Position numbers and translations under genes: made by a program. A stretch of 10,785 bases of DNA from positions 1-10,785 of the forward strand of contig CANGZG010000077.1 in NCBI GenBank assembly GCA_947458415.1. The letters run 5' to 3'. The notes under the pieces were generated by a model. That model ran no database searches and was not told the DNA's origin. It saw only the letters and a program-made list of their open reading frames with translations. Below are positions 1-7,065 of this stretch, piece by piece (positions within the stretch are counted from its first letter, which is position 1; every line of letters starts with the position of its first letter). The stretch comes from Comamonadaceae bacterium. GTDB lineage: Bacteria > Pseudomonadota > Gammaproteobacteria > Burkholderiales > Burkholderiaceae_C.

Positions 1-1274
1 CCTCGCTCGGCTTTGCCCACCATGGCAATCAGGCCGGTTTGGGCCAACATCATCTCGGTGAATTTGTCCATGCGTGTGGCGGTGGTCGGGCCGGCAGGCC
101 CCACGGCCTCATCGCCGACCGGGTCGACCGGGCCGACGTAATAAATGACGCGGTTGGTGAAATCGACTGGCAATGGCTCGCCTTTGGCCAACATGTCTTG
201 AATGCGTTTGTGTGCGGCGTCTCGACCAGTGAGCATCTTGCCGTTGAGCAACAAGGTTTGCCCGGGTTTCCAAGCCGCCACTTGTTCGCGGGTCAACGTA
301 TTCAAATTGACCCGTTGGCTTTTGAGTGTGTCGGGCACCCAGTCCACTTTTGGCCACAGATCCAATGAGGGCGGGTCCAAGTAGACCGGGCCGCTGCCGT
401 CCATCACAAAATGCGCGTGACGCGTCGCCGCGCAATTGGGAATCATCGCCACGGGTTTGCTGGCCGCGTGCGTGGGGTACATCTGAATCTTGATGTCGAG
501 CACGGTGGTGAGCCCACCCAAACCTTGCGCACCAATGCCCAGCGCATTGACTTTCTCGTACAACTCCAAGCGCAGTTCTTCGGTTGGCGTCAGCTTCTCG
601 CCTTGGGATGATTTGGCTTGCAGCTCATGCATGTCCAAGTCGTCCATCAAACTTTGCTTGGCCATCAACATGGCTTTTTCTGCGGTGCCGCCAATGCCGA
701 TGCCCAACATGCCAGGCGGGCACCAACCTGCGCCCATGGTGGGCACGGTTTTCAGCACCCAATCGACCACGCTGTCGCTTGGGTTGAGCATGACCATTTT
801 GGATTTGTTTTCGCTGCCGCCGCCTTTGGCAGCCACGGTCACCTCCAAGGTGTCGCCTTCTACCAGCTCAGTGAAGATGACGGCGGGTGTGTTGTCGCCG
901 GTGTTTTGGCGGGCGAACTGCGGGTCGGCCACCACGCTGGCACGCAAGCGGTTGTCACTGTGGTTGTAGGCACGGCGCACCCCTTCGTTGATGGCGTCGT
1001 CCAAACTGCCGCTGAAGCCCTCAAACCGCACGCCCATGCCGACTTTGAGGAACACGTTGACGATGCCGGTGTCTTGGCAGATGGGGCGGTGTCCGGTCGC
1101 ACTCATTTTGCTGTTGGTCAAAATTTGGGCGATGGCATCTTTGGCCGCTGCACTTTGCTCGCGTTCATAGGCGCGTGCCAAATGCGCGATGTAGTCTGTC
1201 GGGTGGTAGTAGCTGATGAATTGCAATGCGGCGGCAACCGATTCGATCAAGTCGTTTTGTTTGATGTGGGTCAT
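1..1274 (-). CDS. fumA: Fumarate hydratase class I (iron-sulfur), C-terminus cut by window edge
   Basis: Fumarase interconverts fumarate and L-malate in the TCA cycle in the cytoplasm. The gene starts at ATG 1274 (MTHIKQNDLIES) and is open through base 1, giving 424 residues. Class I enzymes are about 500 residues, so I estimate 80 or so C-terminal residues are missing. The three expected [4Fe-4S] ligand cysteines are visible: C66 in ICQDTG, C185 in GWCPPGMLGIGIGG and C281 in PNCAATRH. The C-terminal fumerase domain follows, with KMLTGRDAAHKR and then GPVDPVGDEAVGPAGPTTATRMDK near the edge. Both domains lie in one chain, which argues against the two-subunit L-tartrate dehydratase. It sits 17 bp downstream of yqhA, so co-transcription is likely. 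The start has no clear Shine-Dalgarno sequence, so translation may depend on coupling. Family assignment is firm; the A/B paralogue label is conventional. Confidence 0.93.
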   Translation of the reverse strand, partial: MTHIKQNDLIESVAAALQFISYYHPTDYIAHLARAYEREQSAAAKDAIAQILTNSKMSATGHRPICQDTGIVNVFLKVGMGVRFEGFSGSLDDAINEGVRRAYNHSDNRLRASVVADPQFARQNTGDNTPAVIFTELVEGDTLEVTVAAKGGGSENKSKMVMLNPSDSVVDWVLKTVPTMGAGWCPPGMLGIGIGGTAEKAMLMAKQSLMDDLDMHELQAKSSQGEKLTPTEELRLELYEKVNALGIGAQGLGGLTTVLDIKIQMYPTHAASKPVAMIPNCAATRHAHFVMDGSGPVYLDPPSLDLWPKVDWVPDTLKSQRVNLNTLTREQVAAWKPGQTLLLNGKMLTGRDAAHKRIQDMLAKGEPLPVDFTNRVIYYVGPVDPVGDEAVGPAGPTTATRMDKFTEMMLAQTGLIAMVGKAER

Positions 1275-1291
1275 GGCGTGTCAACGAACGT

Positions 1292-1903
1292 TCAGTGGTG
1301 TGCATCGGCTTCGTTGCCAATCACGCGGGTTTGGTTCAGCAATTTGTCGGTGTAGGCAATGGCGATGGCGCTGAGTAAAAACGCGATGTGAATGATGGTT
1401 TGCCAGATCAATACTTTCTCATCGTAGTTGGCGGCATTGATGAAAGTTTTGAGCAAATGGATAGACGAAATACCGATGATGGCCATGGCCAATTTCACTT
1501 TCAACACCGATGCGTTGACATGGCTCAGCCACTCAGGTTGATCGGGGTGTTGTTCCAGGTACATGCGCGAGACAAAGGTCTCGTAGCCGCCCACAATCAC
1601 CATGATCAACAGGTTGGAGATCATGACCACGTCGATCAAGCCCAAAATGACCAGCATGATGATGGCCTCGGTGAGTTTGGTCGGCACACTGTCGCTTTTG
1701 TAGCCAATGCTGGTGACCAGGGCTTGCAAGGCAGTTTGGCTGCCAAACACTGCTTCGAGTAAATGAACCAATTCCACCCAAAAATGGTAGACATAAACGC
1801 CTTGCGCAGCGATCAATCCCAAGTACAGCGGGAGTTGCAGCCAACGGCTGGCAAAAACAAATCGAGACAGTTTGTTTGGAGGCTTTGGTTCAGAGGCTTG
1901 CAT
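1292..1903 (-). CDS. yqhA: YqhA/UPF0114 family inner-membrane protein
   Basis: This 203-residue protein matches the UPF0114 (TIGR00645, E. coli YqhA) family of integral membrane proteins, whose biochemical function is not established. Four hydrophobic segments are visible at about residues 24-45, 80-106, 134-153 and 164-184. The family-typical stretch AIIMLVILGLIDVVMISNLL with IVGGYETFVSR follows in and after the second segment. The N-terminal 20 residues are basic and hydrophilic, with no cleavable signal peptide. The start at 1903 is supported by an AGGAA ribosome binding site (plus strand 1911-1915), 7 nt away. The gene is 17 bp upstream of the fumarase gene on the same strand and diverges from acs. 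Family membership is confident; I infer no role from context. Confidence 0.9.
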   Translation of the reverse strand: MQASEPKPPNKLSRFVFASRWLQLPLYLGLIAAQGVYVYHFWVELVHLLEAVFGSQTALQALVTSIGYKSDSVPTKLTEAIIMLVILGLIDVVMISNLLIMVIVGGYETFVSRMYLEQHPDQPEWLSHVNASVLKVKLAMAIIGISSIHLLKTFINAANYDEKVLIWQTIIHIAFLLSAIAIAYTDKLLNQTRVIGNEADAHH

Positions 1904-2079
1904 GCTGGTTTTCCTGGCGCGTGAAGGGATAGGGTCACTGCTGAGATTCTAGGCAAAGCCAATGGCGCTGGGCGCAGTAAGTTTCAAGCCAGTCAGTGCC
2001 TTGTAAGAGCCTGCCGCGAAAGTCAGGTGAGTTCAAGCCCAGAGCCGCCAGATCGGCCACCCAATTCAGGAGACAAGCC
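1904..2079. promoter_or_regulatory. Divergent intergenic region between yqhA and acs
   Basis: This 176-bp gap is the only place upstream promoters for the divergent yqhA-fumarase and acs transcripts can lie. I scanned both strands and found no convincing sigma-70 -35/-10 pair or clear operator palindrome. The regulatory role is inferred from gene orientation alone. The minus strand holds a short open frame here (ending at 1935) that I consider spurious. Confidence 0.4.
2068..2073 (+). promoter_or_regulatory. acs ribosome binding site (decides the start)
   Basis: AGGAGA lies 6 nt before ATG 2080 and is the best Shine-Dalgarno match in the window. It fixes the acs start at 2080 rather than the in-frame ATG at 1996, which has no such site and would add 28 residues of unfamiliar basic sequence. 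Confidence 0.8.
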
Positions 2080-4053
2080 ATGAGCCACGACCACCCTTTA
2101 CCGGTGATTGCACCGCCCCCCGCATTTGCCAAGCAAGCTGCCGTGTCCGGCATGGACGCCTACCATGCCTTGGTCAAACAGGCCGAAGAGGATTACGAGG
2201 GGTTTTGGGCAGCGCAGGCCAAGCGTTTGCTCGATTGGCAAACCCCTTTCACGCAAACATTGAACCAAAGCAAGGCGCCGTTCTTCACTTGGTTTGAAGA
2301 CGGTCGATTGAATGCGTCTTACAACTGCTTAGACCGCCAAGTCGAGCGTGGACTGGGTGACAAAACCGCGATCATTTTTGAAGCCGACGGCGGTGAAGTC
2401 ACCCGCACCAGTTATGCGCAGTTGTTGTCACGCACCTGCCAAATCGCCAATGCCATGAAGTCGTTGGGCATCACCAAAGGCGACCGGGTCATCATTTACA
2501 TCTCCATGTCTGTCGATGGTGTGGCAGCCATGCAAGCTTGTGCGCGCATTGGCGCCACCCATTCGGTGGTGTTTGGTGGTTTCTCCGCGCAAAGTTTGCG
2601 TGACCGCATCGAAGACACTGGTGCCAAATTGGTCATCACCGCAGACCACCAATTGCGTGGCGGCAAGCAACTGCCTTTGAAATCCATCGTTGACGAAGCA
2701 CTGGCCTTGGGTGGTTGCGACAGCATTCAGCATGTGTTGGTGGCCAAGCGCTCAGGTGCAGAAGTGGCCATGCAGGCGGGCCGCGACCTGTGGTTGTCTG
2801 AACTGGCGGACAAGCAGCCCACCACCTGTACCCCAGAGTGGGTAGAAGCTGAGCACCCGCTCTTCTTGCTCTACACCTCTGGCTCGACCGGCAAACCCAA
2901 AGGCGTGCAGCACAGCACCGGTGGTTATTTGATGCATGCCGCGCTCACCACCGAATGGACGTTTGACCTGAAACACGACGATGTGTTTTGGTGCACCGCT
3001 GACATCGGTTGGGTCACTGGCCACACTTACATTGCTTATGGTCCGTTGGCACTGGGCGGCACACAAATCGTGTTTGAAGGTGTGCCCACCTTCCCAGACG
3101 CAGGTCGTTTTTGGAAAATGATCCAGGACCACAAAGTCAGTATTTTTTACACCGCGCCCACGGCGATTCGCTCGCTCATCAAAGCGGCAGAGAGCAACGA
3201 AGCGGTTCACCCGGCCCGTTACAACTTAGGCAGTTTGCGATTGCTCGGGTCGGTCGGCGAGCCGATCAACCCAGCGGCTTGGGAGTGGTACCACCAGCAT
3301 GTGGGTGGCAGCCGTTGCCCGATTGTGGACACCTTTTGGCAAACCGAAACCGGTGGTCACATGATCACGCCGTTGCCGGGTGCGACGCATTTGGTGCCTG
3401 GCTCATGCACCTTGCCTTTTCCGGGCATTCAAGCGGCCATCGTGGATGAAACGGGCAAAGACGTGCCTCACGGTCAGGCCGGCATATTGGTGGTGAAAAA
3501 ACCTTGGCCTTCGATGATCCGCACCATTTGGGGCGACCCGGAGCGGTTCAAGAAAAGTTATTTTCCTGAAGACTTCCAAGGCAAATACTATTTGGCAGGT
3601 GATGGTGCGGTTCGCGATGCGCACACAGGCAACTTCACCATCACGGGACGAATTGACGATGTGTTGAACGTCTCTGGTCACCGCATGGGCACGATGGAAA
3701 TCGAGTCGGCGTTGGTGAGTTGCACCGAACTGGTCGCCGAAGCGGCGGTGGTGGGCCGCCCGGACGACACCACCGGTGAGGCCATTTGTGCGTTTGTGGT
3801 GTTGAAGCGCTCGCGCCCTACGGGTGACGAGGCCAAGCAAATCGCCAAGTTGTTGCGTGACCATGTGGGCAAGGAAATCGGCCCGATCGCCAAGCCCAAG
3901 GACATTCGCTTTGGCGAGAACTTACCCAAAACACGTTCGGGCAAGATCATGCGTCGCTTGTTGCGGTCCATCGCCAAGGGCGAGGCGATCACGCAAGATG
4001 TGTCAACGCTGGAGAACCCAGCCATATTGACGCAGTTGTCTGAGAGCGTTTGA
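2080..4053 (+). CDS. acs: Acetyl-CoA synthetase (acetate-CoA ligase, AMP-forming)
   Basis: Acs activates acetate with ATP and CoA, through acetyl-AMP, to acetyl-CoA in the cytoplasm. The start at 2080 gives 657 residues, normal for Acs. The phosphate-binding loop YTSGSTGKPKG is at residues 265-275. Small-acyl-pocket motifs ADIGWVTGH, GSVGEPINP and DTFWQTETGG (417-426) are present. W420 corresponds to the tryptophan (Trp414 in Salmonella Acs) that restricts the pocket to acetate; the residue before it is F where enterobacterial enzymes have W. The hinge GRIDDVLNVSGHR is at 523-535. The catalytic lysine is K622 in PKTRSGK, a PX4GK motif of the kind acetylated by Pat-type acetyltransferases, so reversible lysine acetylation is a plausible control. 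The stop codon TGA (4051-4053) lies inside a palindromic repeat. The gene converges on the cytochrome c gene. Confidence 0.96.
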   Translation: MSHDHPLPVIAPPPAFAKQAAVSGMDAYHALVKQAEEDYEGFWAAQAKRLLDWQTPFTQTLNQSKAPFFTWFEDGRLNASYNCLDRQVERGLGDKTAIIFEADGGEVTRTSYAQLLSRTCQIANAMKSLGITKGDRVIIYISMSVDGVAAMQACARIGATHSVVFGGFSAQSLRDRIEDTGAKLVITADHQLRGGKQLPLKSIVDEALALGGCDSIQHVLVAKRSGAEVAMQAGRDLWLSELADKQPTTCTPEWVEAEHPLFLLYTSGSTGKPKGVQHSTGGYLMHAALTTEWTFDLKHDDVFWCTADIGWVTGHTYIAYGPLALGGTQIVFEGVPTFPDAGRFWKMIQDHKVSIFYTAPTAIRSLIKAAESNEAVHPARYNLGSLRLLGSVGEPINPAAWEWYHQHVGGSRCPIVDTFWQTETGGHMITPLPGATHLVPGSCTLPFPGIQAAIVDETGKDVPHGQAGILVVKKPWPSMIRTIWGDPERFKKSYFPEDFQGKYYLAGDGAVRDAHTGNFTITGRIDDVLNVSGHRMGTMEIESALVSCTELVAEAAVVGRPDDTTGEAICAFVVLKRSRPTGDEAKQIAKLLRDHVGKEIGPIAKPKDIRFGENLPKTRSGKIMRRLLRSIAKGEAITQDVSTLENPAILTQLSESV

Positions 4054-4083
4054 AATTGGGAAATTGGTATCTGACCCCAATTT
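4051..4083. repeat. Palindromic repeat copy A at the acs/cytochrome c convergent junction
   Basis: A complete arm TGAAATTGGGAAATTGG (4051-4067) is followed by the 9-nt loop TATCTGACC (4068-4076) and a shortened partner arm CCAATTT (4077-4083). The 7-bp pairing AAATTGG/CCAATTT forms a hairpin followed by TATTTC on the plus strand. The arm is itself a tandem GAAATTGG doublet, so two alternative pairings with CCAATTT are possible. The element fills nearly all of the gap between the two genes, supplies the acs stop codon and touches the cytochrome stop (4083-4085). A second copy with the loop reversed lies at 8580-8611. It could act as a weak bidirectional terminator, but that is inference. Confidence 0.75.
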
Positions 4084-4388
4084 TATTTCAAACCCAAAAT
4101 CCAAGTCACCAATTTTTTTGATTCAGCTTCGTTGACTTGCGGGTTGGCTGGCATGGGAATCGCACCCCAAACACCGCCACCGCCTTGACGAATTTTGGTG
4201 GCCAAAGCCGCAGCAGCCTCTTTGTTGCCAGCGTATTTTTTGGCCACCTCTTTGAACGAGGGGCCCAGCACTTGGGTGCCGACGGCATGGCAACCCAAAC
4301 AATTTTTGGCACCCGCCAATTTTTCATCCGCCCAAGCGGCGTTGCTTAAACAAACAGCGGTCAGGGTGGCAATCAACACACGTTTCAT
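4083..4388 (-). CDS. Periplasmic monoheme cytochrome c, c551/c552 type
   Basis: This 101-residue preprotein is a small class I electron-transfer cytochrome that would act in the periplasm. Residues 1-20 (MKRVLIATLTAVCLSNAAWA) form a signal peptide with an AWA cleavage site before DEK, leaving a mature protein of about 81 residues. The heme attachment motif is CLGCH (C30, C33, H34). The distal heme ligand is M79 in VWGAIPMPANP, the arrangement typical of Pseudomonas c551-type cytochromes. The start at 4388 is supported by GAGGA (plus strand 4396-4400), 7 nt upstream. The gene lies 24 bp after ilvD on the same strand, so they may be co-transcribed despite unrelated roles. The redox partners cannot be told from this window; a cytochrome oxidase or peroxidase is possible. 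Confidence 0.92.
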   Translation of the reverse strand: MKRVLIATLTAVCLSNAAWADEKLAGAKNCLGCHAVGTQVLGPSFKEVAKKYAGNKEAAAALATKIRQGGGGVWGAIPMPANPQVNEAESKKLVTWILGLK

Positions 4389-4412
4389 GACTAAGTCCTC
4401 AGAGTAAAAAAA

Positions 4413-6107
4413 TCAATACAAGTCCAACACCGCGCCTTTGCTGGCGGTGGACGCGTTGTGGGCAAATTTGGCTTGCACACCGCGGGTGTAACGTGGTGCA
4501 GGTGCTTTCCATGCGGCGCGGCGTTTTGCAATCTCGGCGTCAGGCACGTTGAGTTGCAACAACAGTTTGTGCGCATCAATCGTGATGCTGTCGTCTTCGT
4601 GAATCAACGCGATGGTGCCACCTACCGCGGCTTCAGGCGCGACATGGCCAACCACCATGCCCCAAGTGCCACCCGAGAAACGCCCGTCTGTGATGAGGCC
4701 CACGCTTTCACCCAAACCTGCGCCAATCAACGCGCTGGTCGGGGCCAGCATCTCAGGCATGCCGGGGCCGCCTTTGGGGCCAAGGTAGCGCAACACCATG
4801 ACATCACCTGCTTTGATTTTGCCGTCCAGCACCGCTTTGAGTGCGGATTGTTCGTCGTCAAACACCCTGGCCGGCCCTGTGATGACCGGGTTTTTCAAGC
4901 CGGTGATTTTGGCCACGGCGCCCTCGGGAGAGAGGTTGCCTTTCAAAATCGCCAAATGGCCTTCGGCGTACATGGGTTTGTCGATCGGGCGAATCACATC
5001 TTGGTCTGCGCGCGGTGCGTCAGGCACATCGGCCAAATTCTCTGCCACGGTTTTGCCTGTGATGGTCATGCAGTCACCATGCAGCAAACCCGCTTTGAGC
5101 AATACCTTCATGACTTGCGGAATGCCGCCGGCCTTGTGCAAATCGACAGCCAAGTATTTGCCGCTGGGTTTGAGGTCGCAAATGACGGGGATTTTTTTGC
5201 GCATGCGTTCGAAGTCATCGATCGTCCAATCGACTTGCGCTGCATGTGAAATGGCCAGAAAGTGCAGCACCGCGTTGGTGGAGCCGCCAGTGGCCATGAT
5301 GACGGCGACTGCATTTTCGATGGCTTTTTTCGTCACGATGTCGCGCGGTTTCAAATCTTTTTTGATCGCTTCAATCAAAACTTTGGCCGCTTCTTTGGCC
5401 GAGTTTTGTGTTTCGTCGTGCGGGTTGGCCATGGTGGAGGAGTAGGGCAAGGCCATACCGAGCGCTTCAAAAGACGAGGACATGGTGTTGGCGGTGTACA
5501 TGCCGCCGCAAGAGCCGGTGCCGGGGATGGCGCGCATCTCAATTTCACGCAAATCCGCATCGCTCAATTTGCCGGCGGCGTTCTCGCCCACGGCTTCAAA
5601 CACGCTCACGATGTTGAGGTCTTTGCCTTTGTAATGGCCAGGAAGAATGGTGCCGCCATAGACATAAATGGCAGGCACGTTGGCGCGCAACATGCCCATC
5701 ATGCCGCCGGGCATGTTTTTGTCGCAACCTCCGACGACAACGACGCCGTCCATCCATTGGCCACCGACACAGGTTTCAATGCAATCTGAGATGACTTCGC
5801 GGCTGACGAGGGAATACTTCATGCCCTCGGTGCCCATGCTCATGCCGTCTGAAATGGTGGGTGTGCCGAAAATTTGTGCATTACCACCGGCCTCTTCGAT
5901 GCCCGCCACGGCGGCGTTGGCCAGTTTTTGCAAACCACTGTTGCATGGGGTGATGGTGGAATGCCCGTTGGCCACACCGACCATCGGCTTGACAAAGTCA
6001 CTTTCTTCGTAGCCCATGGCGTAGTACATCGAGCGGTTGGGCGCGCGGGATTTGCCCTCGGTGATGTTGGCAGAGCGGCGGTTGATTTTGATGGGGGAAG
6101 TAGCCAT
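4413..6107 (-). CDS. ilvD: Dihydroxy-acid dehydratase
   Basis: IlvD dehydrates 2,3-dihydroxy-isovalerate and 2,3-dihydroxy-3-methylvalerate to the 2-keto acids that precede valine, leucine and isoleucine. The protein has 564 residues, shorter than the roughly 616 of E. coli IlvD and like the shorter IlvD/Edd group that includes [2Fe-2S] enzymes. The three conserved cysteines are C55 in TPCNSGLQ, C128 in GGCDKNMPGG and C200 in GTGSCGGMYTANTM. D129 and K130 of the CDK motif are metal and carbamyl-lysine candidates. The proposed catalytic serine is S478 in TDGRFSGGTWG. The cysteine spacing (55/128/200) resembles characterised [2Fe-2S] sugar-acid dehydratases of the same family, so a related sugar-acid substrate is a minor alternative. 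The ATG at 6107 lacks a strong Shine-Dalgarno sequence. ilvD diverges from lgt and precedes the cytochrome gene. Confidence 0.95.
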   Translation of the reverse strand: MATSPIKINRRSANITEGKSRAPNRSMYYAMGYEESDFVKPMVGVANGHSTITPCNSGLQKLANAAVAGIEEAGGNAQIFGTPTISDGMSMGTEGMKYSLVSREVISDCIETCVGGQWMDGVVVVGGCDKNMPGGMMGMLRANVPAIYVYGGTILPGHYKGKDLNIVSVFEAVGENAAGKLSDADLREIEMRAIPGTGSCGGMYTANTMSSSFEALGMALPYSSTMANPHDETQNSAKEAAKVLIEAIKKDLKPRDIVTKKAIENAVAVIMATGGSTNAVLHFLAISHAAQVDWTIDDFERMRKKIPVICDLKPSGKYLAVDLHKAGGIPQVMKVLLKAGLLHGDCMTITGKTVAENLADVPDAPRADQDVIRPIDKPMYAEGHLAILKGNLSPEGAVAKITGLKNPVITGPARVFDDEQSALKAVLDGKIKAGDVMVLRYLGPKGGPGMPEMLAPTSALIGAGLGESVGLITDGRFSGGTWGMVVGHVAPEAAVGGTIALIHEDDSITIDAHKLLLQLNVPDAEIAKRRAAWKAPAPRYTRGVQAKFAHNASTASKGAVLDLY

Positions 6108-6222
6108 GGGTTGTCCAATGTTTCAATACGGATGAGCAAAGAGTTTAGCCTTGGGGGGCGACCGCCCGAGTGGACCGGCCAAAGGCATGGGTTGTACCTT
6201 GAATTGACGCACAATCGGTCAC
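6108..6222. promoter_or_regulatory. Divergent intergenic region between ilvD and lgt
   Basis: This 115-bp gap must hold the start signals for ilvD (minus) and lgt (plus) unless promoters lie inside neighbouring genes. The only visible structure is a short GC-rich inverted repeat, GGGC/GCCC, around 6157-6168, with no U-tract. I saw no leader-peptide attenuator with a branched-chain amino acid codon run and no convincing -35/-10 pair. Confidence 0.35.
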
Positions 6223-7047
6223 ATGCTGATACATCCTCAATTTGATCCCGTGGCCTTGTCTTTGGGGCCAGTATCCATCCATTGGTATGGCATCACCTAC
6301 CTTGTGGCTTTCATGCTGTTTTTGGGGTTGGCGCGTTGGCGACTTCAGCACGAACCCTACGCCAGTTTGTCCAAGTCAGGCACATGGAATGTTCAATTCA
6401 TAGACGACTTGATGACCTATGGCTTGCTTGGCGTGGTGCTGGGTGGCCGTTTGGGGTATTGCCTGTTTTACCAACCCGGTTATTACGCGGCACATCCTTT
6501 GGAAATCGCCTATGTCTGGCAAGGTGGCATGAGCTTTCATGGCGGCATGTTGGGCGTGATTGGCGCGATGGCCTTGGCCGCTTGGCGCAAGAAACGGCAT
6601 TGGCTCGAGGTCACTGACTTTGTCGCGCCTTGCGTGCCCACTGGGCTGGCTGCAGGGCGCATCGGCAATTTCATCAATGGTGAACTGTGGGGAAGGGCGG
6701 CTGACCCCAGTTTGCCGTGGGCCATGGCGTTCCCGCAAAGCGGCTCGCAATGGCCCAGACACCCTTCGCAGATTTACCAATTCTTGCTAGAGGGTTTGTT
6801 GTTGTTTGCGGTGTTGTGGTGGCTGGCGCGCAAACCCCGCCCCACGGGCTGGGTATCCGGTGTGTTTTTGGTGGGCTATGGCAGTTTGCGTTTCGCTGCA
6901 GAGTATTTCCGTGAACCGGATGCGCATTTGGGCCTGTTGTCGTTGGGCCTGTCAATGGGCCAGTGGTTGTGCGTGCCGATGGTGCTCATCGGTATTGGCT
7001 TGATGGTGTGGTCACAACGCCGTCTTGTGCCTGTTGATCACACCTGA
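6223..7047 (+). CDS. lgt: Prolipoprotein diacylglyceryl transferase
   Basis: Lgt transfers diacylglycerol from phosphatidylglycerol to the lipobox cysteine of prolipoproteins in the inner membrane, the first step of lipoprotein maturation. The 274-residue protein opens with MLIHPQFDPVALSLGPVSIHWYG, matching the usual Lgt N-terminus and supporting the start at 6223. Signature residues are present: H106 in SFHGG, then R146, N149 and G157 in GRIGNFINGELWGR (equivalent to R143, N146 and G154 of E. coli). RHPSQIYQ and RFAAEYFREPDAH follow in the C-terminal half. Several hydrophobic segments fit the seven-helix fold. No clear Shine-Dalgarno sequence precedes the ATG. matB starts 18 bp after the stop on the same strand, so the two are probably co-transcribed although functionally unrelated. 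Confidence 0.96.
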   Translation: MLIHPQFDPVALSLGPVSIHWYGITYLVAFMLFLGLARWRLQHEPYASLSKSGTWNVQFIDDLMTYGLLGVVLGGRLGYCLFYQPGYYAAHPLEIAYVWQGGMSFHGGMLGVIGAMALAAWRKKRHWLEVTDFVAPCVPTGLAAGRIGNFINGELWGRAADPSLPWAMAFPQSGSQWPRHPSQIYQFLLEGLLLFAVLWWLARKPRPTGWVSGVFLVGYGSLRFAAEYFREPDAHLGLLSLGLSMGQWLCVPMVLIGIGLMVWSQRRLVPVDHT

Positions 7048-7065
7048 ACTTGGATGGGATGTTTG

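Noticed and set aside
618..1355. 245-codon plus-strand open frame across the fumarase gene
   Set aside because: It is antisense to a fumarase with all three cluster cysteines and has no domain of its own.
1996..2079. 28-residue N-terminal extension of Acs from ATG 1996
   Set aside because: There is no ribosome site before 1996, the extension is basic and unlike Acs, and AGGAGA sits 6 nt before ATG 2080.
1935..2081. Minus-strand 48-codon frame (MACLLNWVADLAALG...), possible small protein in the yqhA-acs gap
   Set aside because: It has no ribosome binding site, its ATG overlaps the acs start antisense, and I recognise no family. Chance is the simplest explanation.
2080..4053. Acs as a propionyl-CoA or longer-chain ligase because of the F before W420
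   Set aside because: The pocket-defining tryptophan and the WVTGH and GSVGEP motifs are retained, and the F-W pair seems, from memory, usual in betaproteobacterial Acs.
6150..6172. GC-rich inverted repeat upstream of ilvD/lgt as a terminator or operator
   Set aside because: The stem is only 4 bp, lacks a U-tract and lies between divergent genes where no terminator is needed.
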